Shown in pieces: positions 48,320 through 55,828 of a DNA stretch of 64,000 nucleotides (the stretch's first letter is position 1; the number at the start of each line of letters is the position of its first letter). Source of the stretch: JAADHY01 sp964428935 (GTDB taxonomy: Bacteria; Planctomycetota; Planctomycetia; Planctomycetales; Planctomycetaceae). The translations under genes were made by a program, and so were the position numbers. The stretch is from contig CAYSAG010000001.1 of assembly GCA_964428935.1 (NCBI GenBank), positions 8,065 through 72,064 on the forward strand. The letters are read 5' to 3'. Under the pieces are notes generated by a model. It worked only from the letters and a program-made list of their open reading frames with translations. It did not search any database and had not been told where the DNA came from.

Positions 48320-48550
48320 ATGAAAGAACGCGAGCGGATTGTTGCCACCGGCTTGACCGTATTGATGGTCATTTTGTGGTTGGGGTTTCTTGTGCATCGG
48401 TCTCCACGGTTTGCCGGCACACTCGCCGGCGGGCTGCTGGCCGTGACCGGTGCCCTGCTCATGCTCGTGCCTCTGTTGTACTCGGCCGTCAAACGCGTGT
48501 CTTCAATAAAAAGGCGGTCACGCGGCGGGTCTCGATGCGCACTTTGCTGA
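48320..48550 (+). CDS. N-terminal membrane segment of a probable split cytochrome b
   Basis: 76 residues with two hydrophobic helices (TGLTVLMVILWLGFLV and LAGGLLAVTGALLMLVPLLY), ending in a basic region before an early TGA. The next frame, starting at ATG 48535, continues with the helix expected to follow. The two overlap by 16 bp around CAATAAAAAGG, an A5 run. The simplest readings are a -1 frameshift (programmed or mutational) joining the two, or two coupled proteins. Confidence 0.55.
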   Translation: MKERERIVATGLTVLMVILWLGFLVHRSPRFAGTLAGGLLAVTGALLMLVPLLYSAVKRVSSIKRRSRGGSRCALC

Positions 48551-49095
48551 CTTGGCACATCTACGCCGGTATCGTGGGCCCCATCTTGGTGCTGCTGCAC
48601 ACCGGCCACAAGTTCGTCAGCCCGCTGGGAATCGCGTTGACGAGCATGACGTTGCTGGTGGTGCTCAGCGGCTTCGCCGGCCGGTACTTGATGAATCAGA
48701 TTTCGACGGAAATTCGGCAGAAAAAAGCCATGCTCAGTCAGCTCCAGACAGCCTACGAACACGCTGCGGCCCAGTTGGCGGACTACCCCGACCGGGCTGC
48801 TCTGCTGCGTCCGTTTGCAGGCTTCTGGGGCCGATTGGCGGCCGCGCTGGTGGTGCGCGAGTCGCCTGAAGCGAGTCCCAACACAACCACAGAAGGCCCA
48901 CCCGACCCCGTCTTATTGCTGAGACTCTCCGACGCCATGGCCGACGTGGAGTACGCCATCAAGACGCACGAAACGTTCAAACGCTGGTTTGGCAAATGGC
49001 TGAAATTTCACATTGTGATTTCCGTGATCCTCTACGGGCTGATGGCCTTGCACGTGTGGGCGGCAATTCACTTCGGGCTGAGGTGGTTTGAATGA
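48535..49095 (+). CDS. Membrane cytochrome b-like subunit
   Basis: 186 residues counted from ATG 48535. Paired His in WHIYAGIVGPILVLLHTGHKF and FHIVISVILYGLMALHVWAAIHF suit two b-type haems across the membrane. A hydrophilic loop of about 90 residues lies between them. In-frame sequence just upstream (NKKAVTRRVS) also looks like protein, which supports a join to the preceding frame. Its stop overlaps the start of the heptahaem cytochrome (ATGA). It should pass electrons from the flavoprotein to the periplasmic haems. Confidence 0.65.
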   Translation: MRTLLTWHIYAGIVGPILVLLHTGHKFVSPLGIALTSMTLLVVLSGFAGRYLMNQISTEIRQKKAMLSQLQTAYEHAAAQLADYPDRAALLRPFAGFWGRLAAALVVRESPEASPNTTTEGPPDPVLLLRLSDAMADVEYAIKTHETFKRWFGKWLKFHIVISVILYGLMALHVWAAIHFGLRWFE

Positions 49096-49880
49096 GGTGG
49101 TCAAGGCGAAAACTGACGTCCTGTGCCGGTGCATCCATCGCGCTGATGACACTCTGGTGGCTGACTCCACCGGACGCAGCATGGAAACGCGCCGCAACGT
49201 GGCAGCGGCTGGCTGAGCCGGGGAAGCTTTCCGCCGCACACCAACACCTCGAGCAGGACTGTTCGGCCTGCCACACGCCCGTCCGTGGAGTCGAGGCGGT
49301 TCGGTGCATTCTATGCCACGCGAACGACGAGGCGGTGCTACAGCGCCAGCCCACTGCCTTCCACGCCAACGTCGCGGGTTGCAAACCGTGCCACCCGGAG
49401 CACCGCGGTGCGGCTCAGCGCCCGACCGTGATGGACCACCGAGCCCTGGTGCGTCTCGGGTTGAGACAACTGGGGACGGCCGCAGCAGACAGCCAGAGCC
49501 GAGCTGTCCGTGCAGCCCTCCTCCGATGGATGGACGAAGCAACGCCGCCGCACGAACGGATCGGGGTGGAAGAAGCTGTGCTGGACTGCTCCACCTGCCA
49601 CGCCAACGACGACCGCCACTTCGGCCTGTTTGGCGACGACTGTGCGCAGTGCCACGCGACCGACCGCTGGGTCATTCCCGAATTCCGGCATCCCTCCCCC
49701 CGTTCGACCGACTGCGCTCAGTGCCACCAAGCTCCACCTAGCCACTACATGAAGCACTTCAACATGATCTCGCAGAAGGTCGCCGGGCGGCCCCGAGCTC
49801 GAGTCGACCAGTGCTTCCTTTGCCACCAGACGACGTCGTGGAACGACATCAAGCGAGTGGGCTGGTACAAACACCACTGA
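49092..49880 (+). CDS. Exported heptahaem cytochrome c
   Basis: 262 residues, start overlapping the upstream stop by 4 bp. An N-terminal signal/anchor (TSCAGASIALMTLWWL) precedes seven CxxCH sites: CSACH, CILCH, CKPCH, CSTCH, CAQCH, CAQCH and CFLCH. Extra His residues between the motifs could be distal ligands (bis-His haems). It resembles cytochrome c7/c3-type electron carriers rather than a known reductase. It is the periplasmic end of the three-component chain FAD/2Fe-2S protein - cytochrome b - cytochrome c. The terminal acceptor is unknown. Confidence 0.8.
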   Translation: MRWSRRKLTSCAGASIALMTLWWLTPPDAAWKRAATWQRLAEPGKLSAAHQHLEQDCSACHTPVRGVEAVRCILCHANDEAVLQRQPTAFHANVAGCKPCHPEHRGAAQRPTVMDHRALVRLGLRQLGTAAADSQSRAVRAALLRWMDEATPPHERIGVEEAVLDCSTCHANDDRHFGLFGDDCAQCHATDRWVIPEFRHPSPRSTDCAQCHQAPPSHYMKHFNMISQKVAGRPRARVDQCFLCHQTTSWNDIKRVGWYKHH

Positions 49881-50103
49881 AACGCGGGACAGAAATCACT
49901 GGTTGTTTCGGCCGTGGCAGACAAGCTGCCTTCGGGCGACCAAGCAGCCATGAGTGGCCCTGGGGCGTTGCAATTAGCGCAGAGTTCGTGACATACTGGC
50001 GGCGACACGAAGCGGGGGCTCGCGGCCGGCCGTTCTTCGTCCGTGCGGGGCGCGAGCGGCTTGGGTTGAAGTTTGGCCTGCCGACAGACGGGGAGAGCGC
50101 ACC

Positions 50104-51105
50104 ATGGTCGTTGTCGAATCCTACCCGGTCGCCGTGCTGTTGTGTGTCGTCACCATGTTGTGTTGGGGGTCATGGGCGAACACGCAGAAGCTGGCGACAA
50201 AGGAATGGCCATTTCAACTGTTCTACTGGGACTACGCCATTGGCGTCGTTCTGCTATCGCTGTTGCTGGGTTTCACCTTGGGAAGCTTTGGCAGTCAAGG
50301 ACGCAGCTTTTGCCCGGACCTGGCTCAGGCTGAACCAGCCGCTTTGTGGTCGGCCTTTCTTGGCGGCGTGATTTTCAACCTGTCGAACATCCTGTTGGTC
50401 GCGTCGCTGGACATTGCCGGAATGGCCGTGGCGTTTCCAATCGGAGTCGGACTGGCGCTGTCGTTGGGCGTCTTGACGACCTACCTGACCAAGCCGGAAG
50501 GCAACCCGTTCTTGCTGGCGGTGGGGGTGGCCTGTGTCTTGATTGCCATTGTTGTGGACGCGTTGGCCTACAAGCGGCTGGCGGCTGGGGAGCAGAAGAC
50601 ACCGGTCAAGGGCATTGCCTTGGCTGTGGCGGCCGGTGTGCTCATGGGGTTCTTCTACCGGTACGTGGTGGCCGCCATGGCTCGCGATTTCGCAAACCCG
50701 GAAGCCGGCAAGCTGACGCCGTACTCGGCCGTGTTCGTCTTTTCGGTCGGTCTGTTCCTTTCGAACTTTGCGTGGAACACGTTGGTTATGTGGAAGCCGT
50801 TTTCCGGGCCGCCGGTGTCGTTTGGCGACTATTTTTCGAAAGGCAATTTGCGGTTGCACCTGATCGGCATTTTGGGCGGAATGATTTGGAACACGGGAAT
50901 GGCGTTTAGCATCATTGCGTCGGACGCGGCCAGTCCGGCGGTGTCGTACGGCTTGGGGCAAGGAGCGACCATGGTGGCGGCCATTTGGGGCGTGTTCATT
51001 TGGAAGGAGTTTTCTGGAGCGCCGAAAGGAACGAACAAGCTGCTGGCGGCCATGTTTGTCTTTTACTTGTTGGGGTTGTCGATTCTAATCGCGGCGAAGC
51101 TGTGA
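50104..51105 (+). CDS. DMT-superfamily sugar/ureide permease-like transporter
   Basis: 333 residues; GGGGAG precedes the ATG. Ten hydrophobic segments are visible. The motifs CWGSWANTQKLA near the N-terminus and GGVIFNLSNILLVASLDIAGMAVAFPIGVGLAL match the glucose/ribose porter and ureide permease branch of the drug/metabolite transporter superfamily. The gene ends 12 bp before ribokinase, so the substrate is probably ribose or another pentose or nucleoside sugar (inference). Confidence 0.8.
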   Translation: MVVVESYPVAVLLCVVTMLCWGSWANTQKLATKEWPFQLFYWDYAIGVVLLSLLLGFTLGSFGSQGRSFCPDLAQAEPAALWSAFLGGVIFNLSNILLVASLDIAGMAVAFPIGVGLALSLGVLTTYLTKPEGNPFLLAVGVACVLIAIVVDALAYKRLAAGEQKTPVKGIALAVAAGVLMGFFYRYVVAAMARDFANPEAGKLTPYSAVFVFSVGLFLSNFAWNTLVMWKPFSGPPVSFGDYFSKGNLRLHLIGILGGMIWNTGMAFSIIASDAASPAVSYGLGQGATMVAAIWGVFIWKEFSGAPKGTNKLLAAMFVFYLLGLSILIAAKL

Positions 51106-51117
51106 GGAGGGGCGACC

Positions 51118-52062
51118 GTGTCGGGTCAAGTCGTCGTCGTTGGCAGTTCGAACACCGACATGATTCTGCAGGTGCCGCGGATTCCGCGGCCTGGCGAGAC
51201 GGTTCTGGGCGGTGAGTTTTCCATGGCCGCTGGTGGCAAGGGAGCGAACCAGGCCGTGGCGGCGGCGCGAGCCGGAGCGGCGGTCTGGCTGGTTGCGCGA
51301 GTTGGGCGAGATTTGTTCGGTGACCGAGCGGTGGAGGGGTTTCGCGAGGAAGGCATTTGCGTGGACTTTGTCTTCCGTGACCCGAACGCTCCTTCGGGCG
51401 TGGCGTTGATTTTCGTCGCACCCGACGGCGAGAACAGCATTGGCGTCGCTTCCGGAGCGAACGGGCGGTTGTCGCCGGAGGACGTGGCGGCTGCCCAGCC
51501 AGCGTTGGAAAGGGCCGACGTGGTCCTGCTGCAACTGGAGGTGCCGCTGGAGACGGTGACGGCGGCGGCTGAACGAGCAGCCGAGCGGGGAGTGCGGGTC
51601 GTGTTGAACCCAGCACCGGCCCGCGAGCTGCCCGACCAGCTGCTGCAGAACGTGTCGGTGCTCACGCCAAACGAAACCGAAGCCGAGCTGCTGACGGGCG
51701 TGTCGGTGCAAGACGAGGCGTCGGCGCGGGAAGCGGCAGACAGGCTGCGAGCACGTGGTGTGGAAACGGTCATTGTCACGCTGGGAGCTCGCGGCGCGCT
51801 GGTTCGCTCGGCTGACCGGTGCGAGCTGGTTCCGGCCTTTCCGGTCGAACCGGTCGACACGACGGCGGCCGGCGACGTGTTCAACGGCGTCCTGGCGGTG
51901 GGGTTGGCGGAGGGCAAGCCGTTGCTGGAGGCGGTTCGGTTCGCCAACGCGGCCGCGGCTCTTTCCGTGACGAAGCTGGGCGCGCAGCCTTCGGCTCCGA
52001 CGCGTCAAGCGGTGGAGACGTTTCTGGCCGAGCGAGGGGGAGCCGGCGGAGCGTCGTGCTGA
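51118..52062 (+). CDS. rbsK: Ribokinase (PfkB family)
   Basis: 314 residues from GTG 51118 with GAGGAGGGG upstream. The N-terminal GSSNTDMILQVPRIPRPGET and the sugar site GGKGANQAVAAARAGA are ribokinase-specific. NPAPAR and TPNE follow, and the catalytic Asp is in DTTAAGDVFNGVLAVGLA, the PfkB second signature. It phosphorylates D-ribose to ribose-5-phosphate with ATP. It is in an operon with the permease. Confidence 0.93.
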   Translation: MSGQVVVVGSSNTDMILQVPRIPRPGETVLGGEFSMAAGGKGANQAVAAARAGAAVWLVARVGRDLFGDRAVEGFREEGICVDFVFRDPNAPSGVALIFVAPDGENSIGVASGANGRLSPEDVAAAQPALERADVVLLQLEVPLETVTAAAERAAERGVRVVLNPAPARELPDQLLQNVSVLTPNETEAELLTGVSVQDEASAREAADRLRARGVETVIVTLGARGALVRSADRCELVPAFPVEPVDTTAAGDVFNGVLAVGLAEGKPLLEAVRFANAAAALSVTKLGAQPSAPTRQAVETFLAERGGAGGASC

Positions 52063-52208
52063 CAGGGCAGAGGGAGACAGGACGTCCCGTCCGCGGCCCA
52101 CAAACGGTCGCCTTTGTCAACAAGTTGCGACTGGCCGCGTCGACAGACGAGTGTGGCAGGTCGAGTGCGGACGGTGCTGCGCCGAGCGGCCGTCCGAATC
52201 TGTGCCGC

Positions 52209-53549
52209 TCACGCCACGGACCGCAAGTCCTCGACGGCCCGCGCGAAACCTTCGATTCGGTTCCCGGCCAGTTCAATGCGAGCGGCCTGTCGGCTGATTC
52301 GAATGCCGACTCGCCGGGCCGGACCGCGCGTTTCCAGAATTTCGTTGTCCACAATTCGCACGTCGTGAGTCTTTCCTCGAACGTCGATGGCCACGCCGTT
52401 TTCGCCGCCGTTGTTGACCAGTCGGTTCTTCTCGACCGTGTTCCGATTGGCCCAGAAGTCCTGGCCGCGCTGTTCGTCGCGAAACAGAATGCCCACCTTT
52501 CCGCTGCCTGTGATTTCGTTGGCTCGCATGACGTTGTCCGTGTCGTTGTGGCCGATTGAGATGCCGTAGTCCCGGCTGTCCCGAATCCGGTTTCGCTCGG
52601 CGAGCCCAAACTTCACGCCCCAGCACCAGAACAAACCGATGCGGTTTCGCTCCAGCCGGTTGTCGCGCAACACCGGACGTTGTGAGCCCGAGCCGGGGTG
52701 AATGCCCAGGCCGGCGTTGTCGTGACAATAGCAGTGTTCGACCACAACGTCGTGGCACACCTGGAAACTGATTCCGTCGCCATTGTAGTTCCTGGCGGTG
52801 ACGCGTCGGACGGTGATTCGGTTGCAGTCTTGAAGGAAAATGCAGCCGCCGTAATTCCCGTTCAAGTTCTCGTTGTTGGCCGCGTTGCCGTCGAGCGTCA
52901 GGTTTTCGATGAGAATGTCGGAGGCGTTTTCGGCCGTGAGCAGTGGAAAGAGCAATGAGACGCGGGGCTGGCCGACCAGCCAAAGGTTGCGGCGAATGCC
53001 GTCGTTCAGTTTGAAGCGGTTGCCCGAGCGAGCAACCAGCGTGCGCTTGACGACAATTCGAGCCCCGGTCGCGGGGTCGCGAGCGGTCAGCACGACGCCG
53101 TCTCCGACACGGAAGCCGCTCGCGTCCGACAGGGTGATTTCCTGGTCGAACCAGTCCGAATCGGCTGCCAGTGGCACCGTGACGGACGGAACTTTGGTGA
53201 GAACGGTGTCGTCGCCCGAACCGACCAACCGCACTCGCGACGGCAAGTAGACGGCGTTTCGCAGCGTGAACGTGCCCGGCAACAGCTGGACCGTGCCTCC
53301 GCCTCGAGCTGCGGCGTAGTCCACGGCCGCCTGAATGGCTTCCTCCGTCGTTCCGACAATGTCGCCCTTCTTGGGGCCGACTCGAATGGTCAGCCGCTCG
53401 TCCCACTTCGGTTCGTAACGGTCGTCGCCGTCTGTGGCCCGCGGGTTGACCACCGGTGGTGGGTCCCCGGCTCGGACTCGACGGCAAACTCCGGCCGCGG
53501 CTGCGGCAGCAACGAAAAACCTTCGCCGAGTCAACACAAGTCTGCTCAT
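52209..53549 (-). CDS. Exported right-handed beta-helix protein
   Basis: 446 residues from ATG 53549 with AGGAG upstream. A Tat-like signal (LTRRRFFVAAAAAAGVC) is followed by an N-terminal cap with AIQAAVDYAAARGGGTVQLLPG, typical of pectate-lyase-like proteins. A long series of parallel beta-helix rungs follows: DILIENLTLDGNAAN, ITVRRVTARNYNGDGISF, DVVVEHCYCHDNAGLGIHPG and NRIRDSRDYGISIG. Such proteins bind or cleave polysaccharides. The catalytic residues cannot be assigned from the sequence alone. Convergent with ribokinase. Confidence 0.82.
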   Translation of the reverse strand: MSRLVLTRRRFFVAAAAAAGVCRRVRAGDPPPVVNPRATDGDDRYEPKWDERLTIRVGPKKGDIVGTTEEAIQAAVDYAAARGGGTVQLLPGTFTLRNAVYLPSRVRLVGSGDDTVLTKVPSVTVPLAADSDWFDQEITLSDASGFRVGDGVVLTARDPATGARIVVKRTLVARSGNRFKLNDGIRRNLWLVGQPRVSLLFPLLTAENASDILIENLTLDGNAANNENLNGNYGGCIFLQDCNRITVRRVTARNYNGDGISFQVCHDVVVEHCYCHDNAGLGIHPGSGSQRPVLRDNRLERNRIGLFWCWGVKFGLAERNRIRDSRDYGISIGHNDTDNVMRANEITGSGKVGILFRDEQRGQDFWANRNTVEKNRLVNNGGENGVAIDVRGKTHDVRIVDNEILETRGPARRVGIRISRQAARIELAGNRIEGFARAVEDLRSVA

Positions 53550-53616
53550 GCTAGCTCCTCCCATTCGCTCGCAACGACGGTGGTCTCGCCGACACCGCTG
53601 CATTCGGAAGCTGTCT

Positions 53617-54115
53617 TCAAATTCGAGACCATATGGCTGCCGGACGTTTTGGCGTCAAATCGATCATAGCGATCAAGATCATCGTCTCGCTGGTATCTGC
53701 CTAATGTCCATGGCCCTTCGACAAGCGGCGGAAGTGACTCAGCCGGCCCATTGTCCGCTCCACGGTCCACCGCTTTGGTAACGCCACGAAGCCCTTCCGA
53801 CACACAGGACGCAAAACCGTTTGAAGGACCTTCCGGCCGAACGGCCTCACCCACTCCGGCAACCCCTTCTTGCCATAGGCCGAGTCGGCGAGGATCCCCT
53901 TCAGCCGACGACATCGCCGAAGGACCGGCTCCAATTCCCGTTTCGCTTCCTCCCAATCTTGCACGCTCGCCGCGTGCACGTACAGCCCCAGCGTGTCGAC
54001 CAACAAATGCCGCTTCCGGCCGAACAGCTTCTTGGTTCCGTCGTCACCTCTTCCGGGCCACCCACTTGCGTCGTCTGGACGCTCTGATTGTCCAGGATGC
54101 ACACGGTCAGCGTGC
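53617..54115 (-). pseudogene. Decayed IS5-family transposase fragment
   Basis: Pieces of one IS5-type transposase appear in three frames. DNQSVQTTQVGG (near 54060-54095) is in one. KKLFGRKRHLLVDTLGLYVHA through KGILADSAYGKKGLPEWVR and LPKRWTVERTMGRLSHFRRLSK is in a second. MILIAMIDLTPKR, the usual C-terminal helix, is in a third, ending at a TGA at 53619-53617. The N-terminal third is missing and no terminal inverted repeats were recognised. At least two frameshifts make it inactive. Confidence 0.75.
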
Positions 54116-54248
54116 GCTTCAGACTTCGCTCAGGGCGAAAGCCCGACTTTTCCGCTTCGTTGCGACCGCGCGGCCTCCTTCACACGTTCCGCCCGGTTCT
54201 TGTGGCAGTCTGCGGAGCGGAGGGTTTGGACCGGGTCGTTCTCCTGGT

Positions 54249-55337
54249 TCAGCTTGCCTGGACGGGTGACGGTTCCGAGGCGTCTTTTGGTACGATGGTG
54301 TTGCGTTCGGCGTCAGTCGGTCCAGCCAGCCGACGGCCCAAGGCTTCCGCGACGCGGCGGCACTCCCGCATGGTCTGCTCGAACGCGTCCGGCGTCAGCG
54401 ACTGCTTTCCGTCGCTCAGTGCGTGCTGCGGGTCGGGGTGAACTTCGACGATCAGCCCGTCTGCCCCGGCTGCAATGGCCGCCAGGCACATCGGCGGCAC
54501 CAGCGACGCCACGCCTGTCCCGTGACTGGGGTCGACAATCACCGGCAGGTGAGTCCGCTCGTGCAAGTACGGCACTGTGGCCAGCGGCAAGGTGTAGCGC
54601 GTGTGCGTTTCGAACGTTCGGATTCCGCGTTCGCACAAAATGACCTGTGAGTTGCCTTGGTCCAGAATGTACTCCGCCGCCAACAAAAACTCGTCCATGG
54701 TTGCTGCCGGACCGCGTTTCAGCAGCACCGGTTTTTTCGACTCACCGACCGCTCGCAACAGCGCGTAGTTCTGCATGTTTCGAGCGCCGACCTGTAGCAC
54801 GTCGGCGTACTCAGCCACCAGCTCCACCTGCTCGGGCGTCATGACCTCCGTCACGACGGCCAACCCCGTGAGCTCGCGGGCCGCAGCCAGCAGCTCCAGC
54901 CCGCGGCGTTTCAGCCCTTGGAACGAGTACGGACTGGTCCGGGGCTTGAAGGCTCCGCCGCGCAGTCCCGTCGCTCCGGCTCGCCTGACCGCCTGGGCCG
55001 CCGCCAGAATCTGCTCCACCGACTCGACCGAACACGGACCGGCAATGACACCCACGGTTCCGTTCCCCACGACCAGGTCGCGGGCCTTCACCACCGTCGG
55101 CTCCGGCTTCGTCTCGCGGCTGGCGACCTTGTACGGGGCGAGAATGGGAATGACTTTTTCCACCTCGTCGTACGACTCCAGCACTTCCCGTTCGCCGTTC
55201 CGTTTCTCGCCAATGGCTGCAATGACCGTCCGGTTCGTGCCGACAATGACGTGTGCCTTCAGTCCCATTTCTTCCACGCGGCGGGCCATGCGTCGAACCA
55301 TTTCGTCTGTCGCCCCTGGCTTCATGACGACGATCAT
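54249..55337 (-). CDS. aroF: 3-deoxy-7-phosphoheptulonate (DAHP) synthase
   Basis: 362 residues; AAGGAGG precedes the ATG. It condenses PEP with erythrose-4-phosphate, the first step to chorismate and the aromatic amino acids. The first 70 residues ([25 protein letters not shown]) are the ferredoxin-like/ACT-type regulatory domain of the AroA-beta (Thermotoga/B. subtilis-like) class. The barrel has [43 protein letters not shown] and IVDPSHGTG. Allosteric control by Tyr or Phe is known for this class. The leader upstream (55405-55679) adds an apparent attenuator rich in aromatic codons. The C-terminal 20 residues are a polar tail. Confidence 0.95.
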   Translation of the reverse strand: MIVVMKPGATDEMVRRMARRVEEMGLKAHVIVGTNRTVIAAIGEKRNGEREVLESYDEVEKVIPILAPYKVASRETKPEPTVVKARDLVVGNGTVGVIAGPCSVESVEQILAAAQAVRRAGATGLRGGAFKPRTSPYSFQGLKRRGLELLAAARELTGLAVVTEVMTPEQVELVAEYADVLQVGARNMQNYALLRAVGESKKPVLLKRGPAATMDEFLLAAEYILDQGNSQVILCERGIRTFETHTRYTLPLATVPYLHERTHLPVIVDPSHGTGVASLVPPMCLAAIAAGADGLIVEVHPDPQHALSDGKQSLTPDAFEQTMRECRRVAEALGRRLAGPTDAERNTIVPKDASEPSPVQAS

Positions 55338-55404
55338 TTTTCGGCACCTCCTTCTTGAACTGACCGACGTTCTCGCTCGCCCCCGCCCCGACGGACTTCA
55401 GGAC

Positions 55405-55449
55405 AAACAAAAAAGAGCCCTGAAATCCGCTGGGGACTTCAGGGCTCTT
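55405..55449 (-). terminator. Attenuator terminator in the aroF leader
   Basis: A perfect 12-bp stem AAGAGCCCTGAA / TTCAGGGCTCTT (55438-55449 with 55413-55424), loop of 13 bases, followed on the minus strand by TTTTGTTTG. It lies between the leader-peptide stop and aroF. Its 5' arm can instead pair with 55499-55507. Confidence 0.85.
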
Positions 55450-55458
55450 CTCTTTCGC

Positions 55459-55559
55459 CTGGTTTGGCTCACACGGTCAACGGAACCGGTCGTTCGTCAG
55501 CCCCGAACGTCCCCGGGTCGGAAAATAAAAGTAGAAGCCAAACCAGCCGCCGAAGAGCC
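55459..55559 (-). promoter_or_regulatory. Competing RNA segments of the aroF attenuator
   Basis: Three alternative pairings are visible on the transcript. First, CTGGTTTGGCT, lying on the control codons (55546-55536), pairs perfectly over 11 bp with AGCCAAACCAG (55469-55459). Second, GGCTCTTC (55559-55552) pairs with GAAGAGCC of the terminator's 5' arm. Third, TTCGGGGCT (55507-55499), just after the control codons, pairs over 9 positions with AGCCCTGAA (55446-55438) of the same arm (one G-U). The third would act as antiterminator when a ribosome stalls on the aromatic run. Confidence 0.6.
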
Positions 55560-55608
55560 GCTGGCTGCTCGTTCCGACACCGGGTTGTGGGCTGACGCGC
55601 ACCTGCAC
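55477..55608 (-). CDS. Aromatic-rich leader peptide of aroF
   Basis: 43 codons from GTG 55608, with GGAG eight bases before it, to TGA at 55477. Residues 22-29 are W-F-G-F-Y-F-Y-F, so seven of eight codons are for the three amino acids made by the pathway. The rest of the peptide is unremarkable ([10 protein letters not shown] at the start). The frame opens only shortly upstream and closes 28 bp before the terminator stem. This is the layout of ribosome-mediated attenuation leaders such as those of trp and phe operons in proteobacteria. An internal GTG two codons later is a possible start too. Confidence 0.7.
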   Translation of the reverse strand: MQVRVSPQPGVGTSSQRLFGGWFGFYFYFPTRGRSGLTNDRFR

Positions 55609-55616
55609 CGTTTCAG

Positions 55617-55620
55617 CTCC
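55617..55620 (-). promoter_or_regulatory. Shine-Dalgarno site of the aroF leader peptide
   Basis: GGAG, eight bases before GTG 55608. It picks this GTG among several in-frame GTG codons. Confidence 0.55.
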
Positions 55621-55649
55621 AAACACCACAAGAATCTCTCGACGCCTTC

Positions 55650-55679
55650 ATCCTAAGCACTGTTTCGGTTCCGCGTCAA
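55650..55679 (-). promoter_or_regulatory. Sigma-70-type promoter of the aroF leader
   Basis: TTGACG (55679-55674) and TAGGAT (55655-55650) with an 18-bp spacer. Transcription would start near 55643, about 35 bases before the leader-peptide start codon. Confidence 0.6.
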
Positions 55680-55828
55680 TCGACGGTTGAGCCATTTCGG
55701 CCAAATTGGCGGAAACGGGGTGGGGCGCAGACCGGTACGGACTGGCGAAACGAGGTCAGCGTGGCGGGCCGGCTCGAGACCGCCTTCGGCCGCACGGGCT
55801 TCGCGCCGGGTCGGCCGGGCGGCGGGGC

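Noticed and set aside
48500..48550. Canonical A-AAA-AAG slippery heptamer
   Set aside because: The run has only five A and the zero frame reads ATA-AAA-AGG, so a classic heptamer is not present; only single-tRNA slippage is possible.
55405..55680. T-box riboswitch before aroF
   Set aside because: No T-box core sequence seen; the aromatic codon run in a translatable frame explains the region better.
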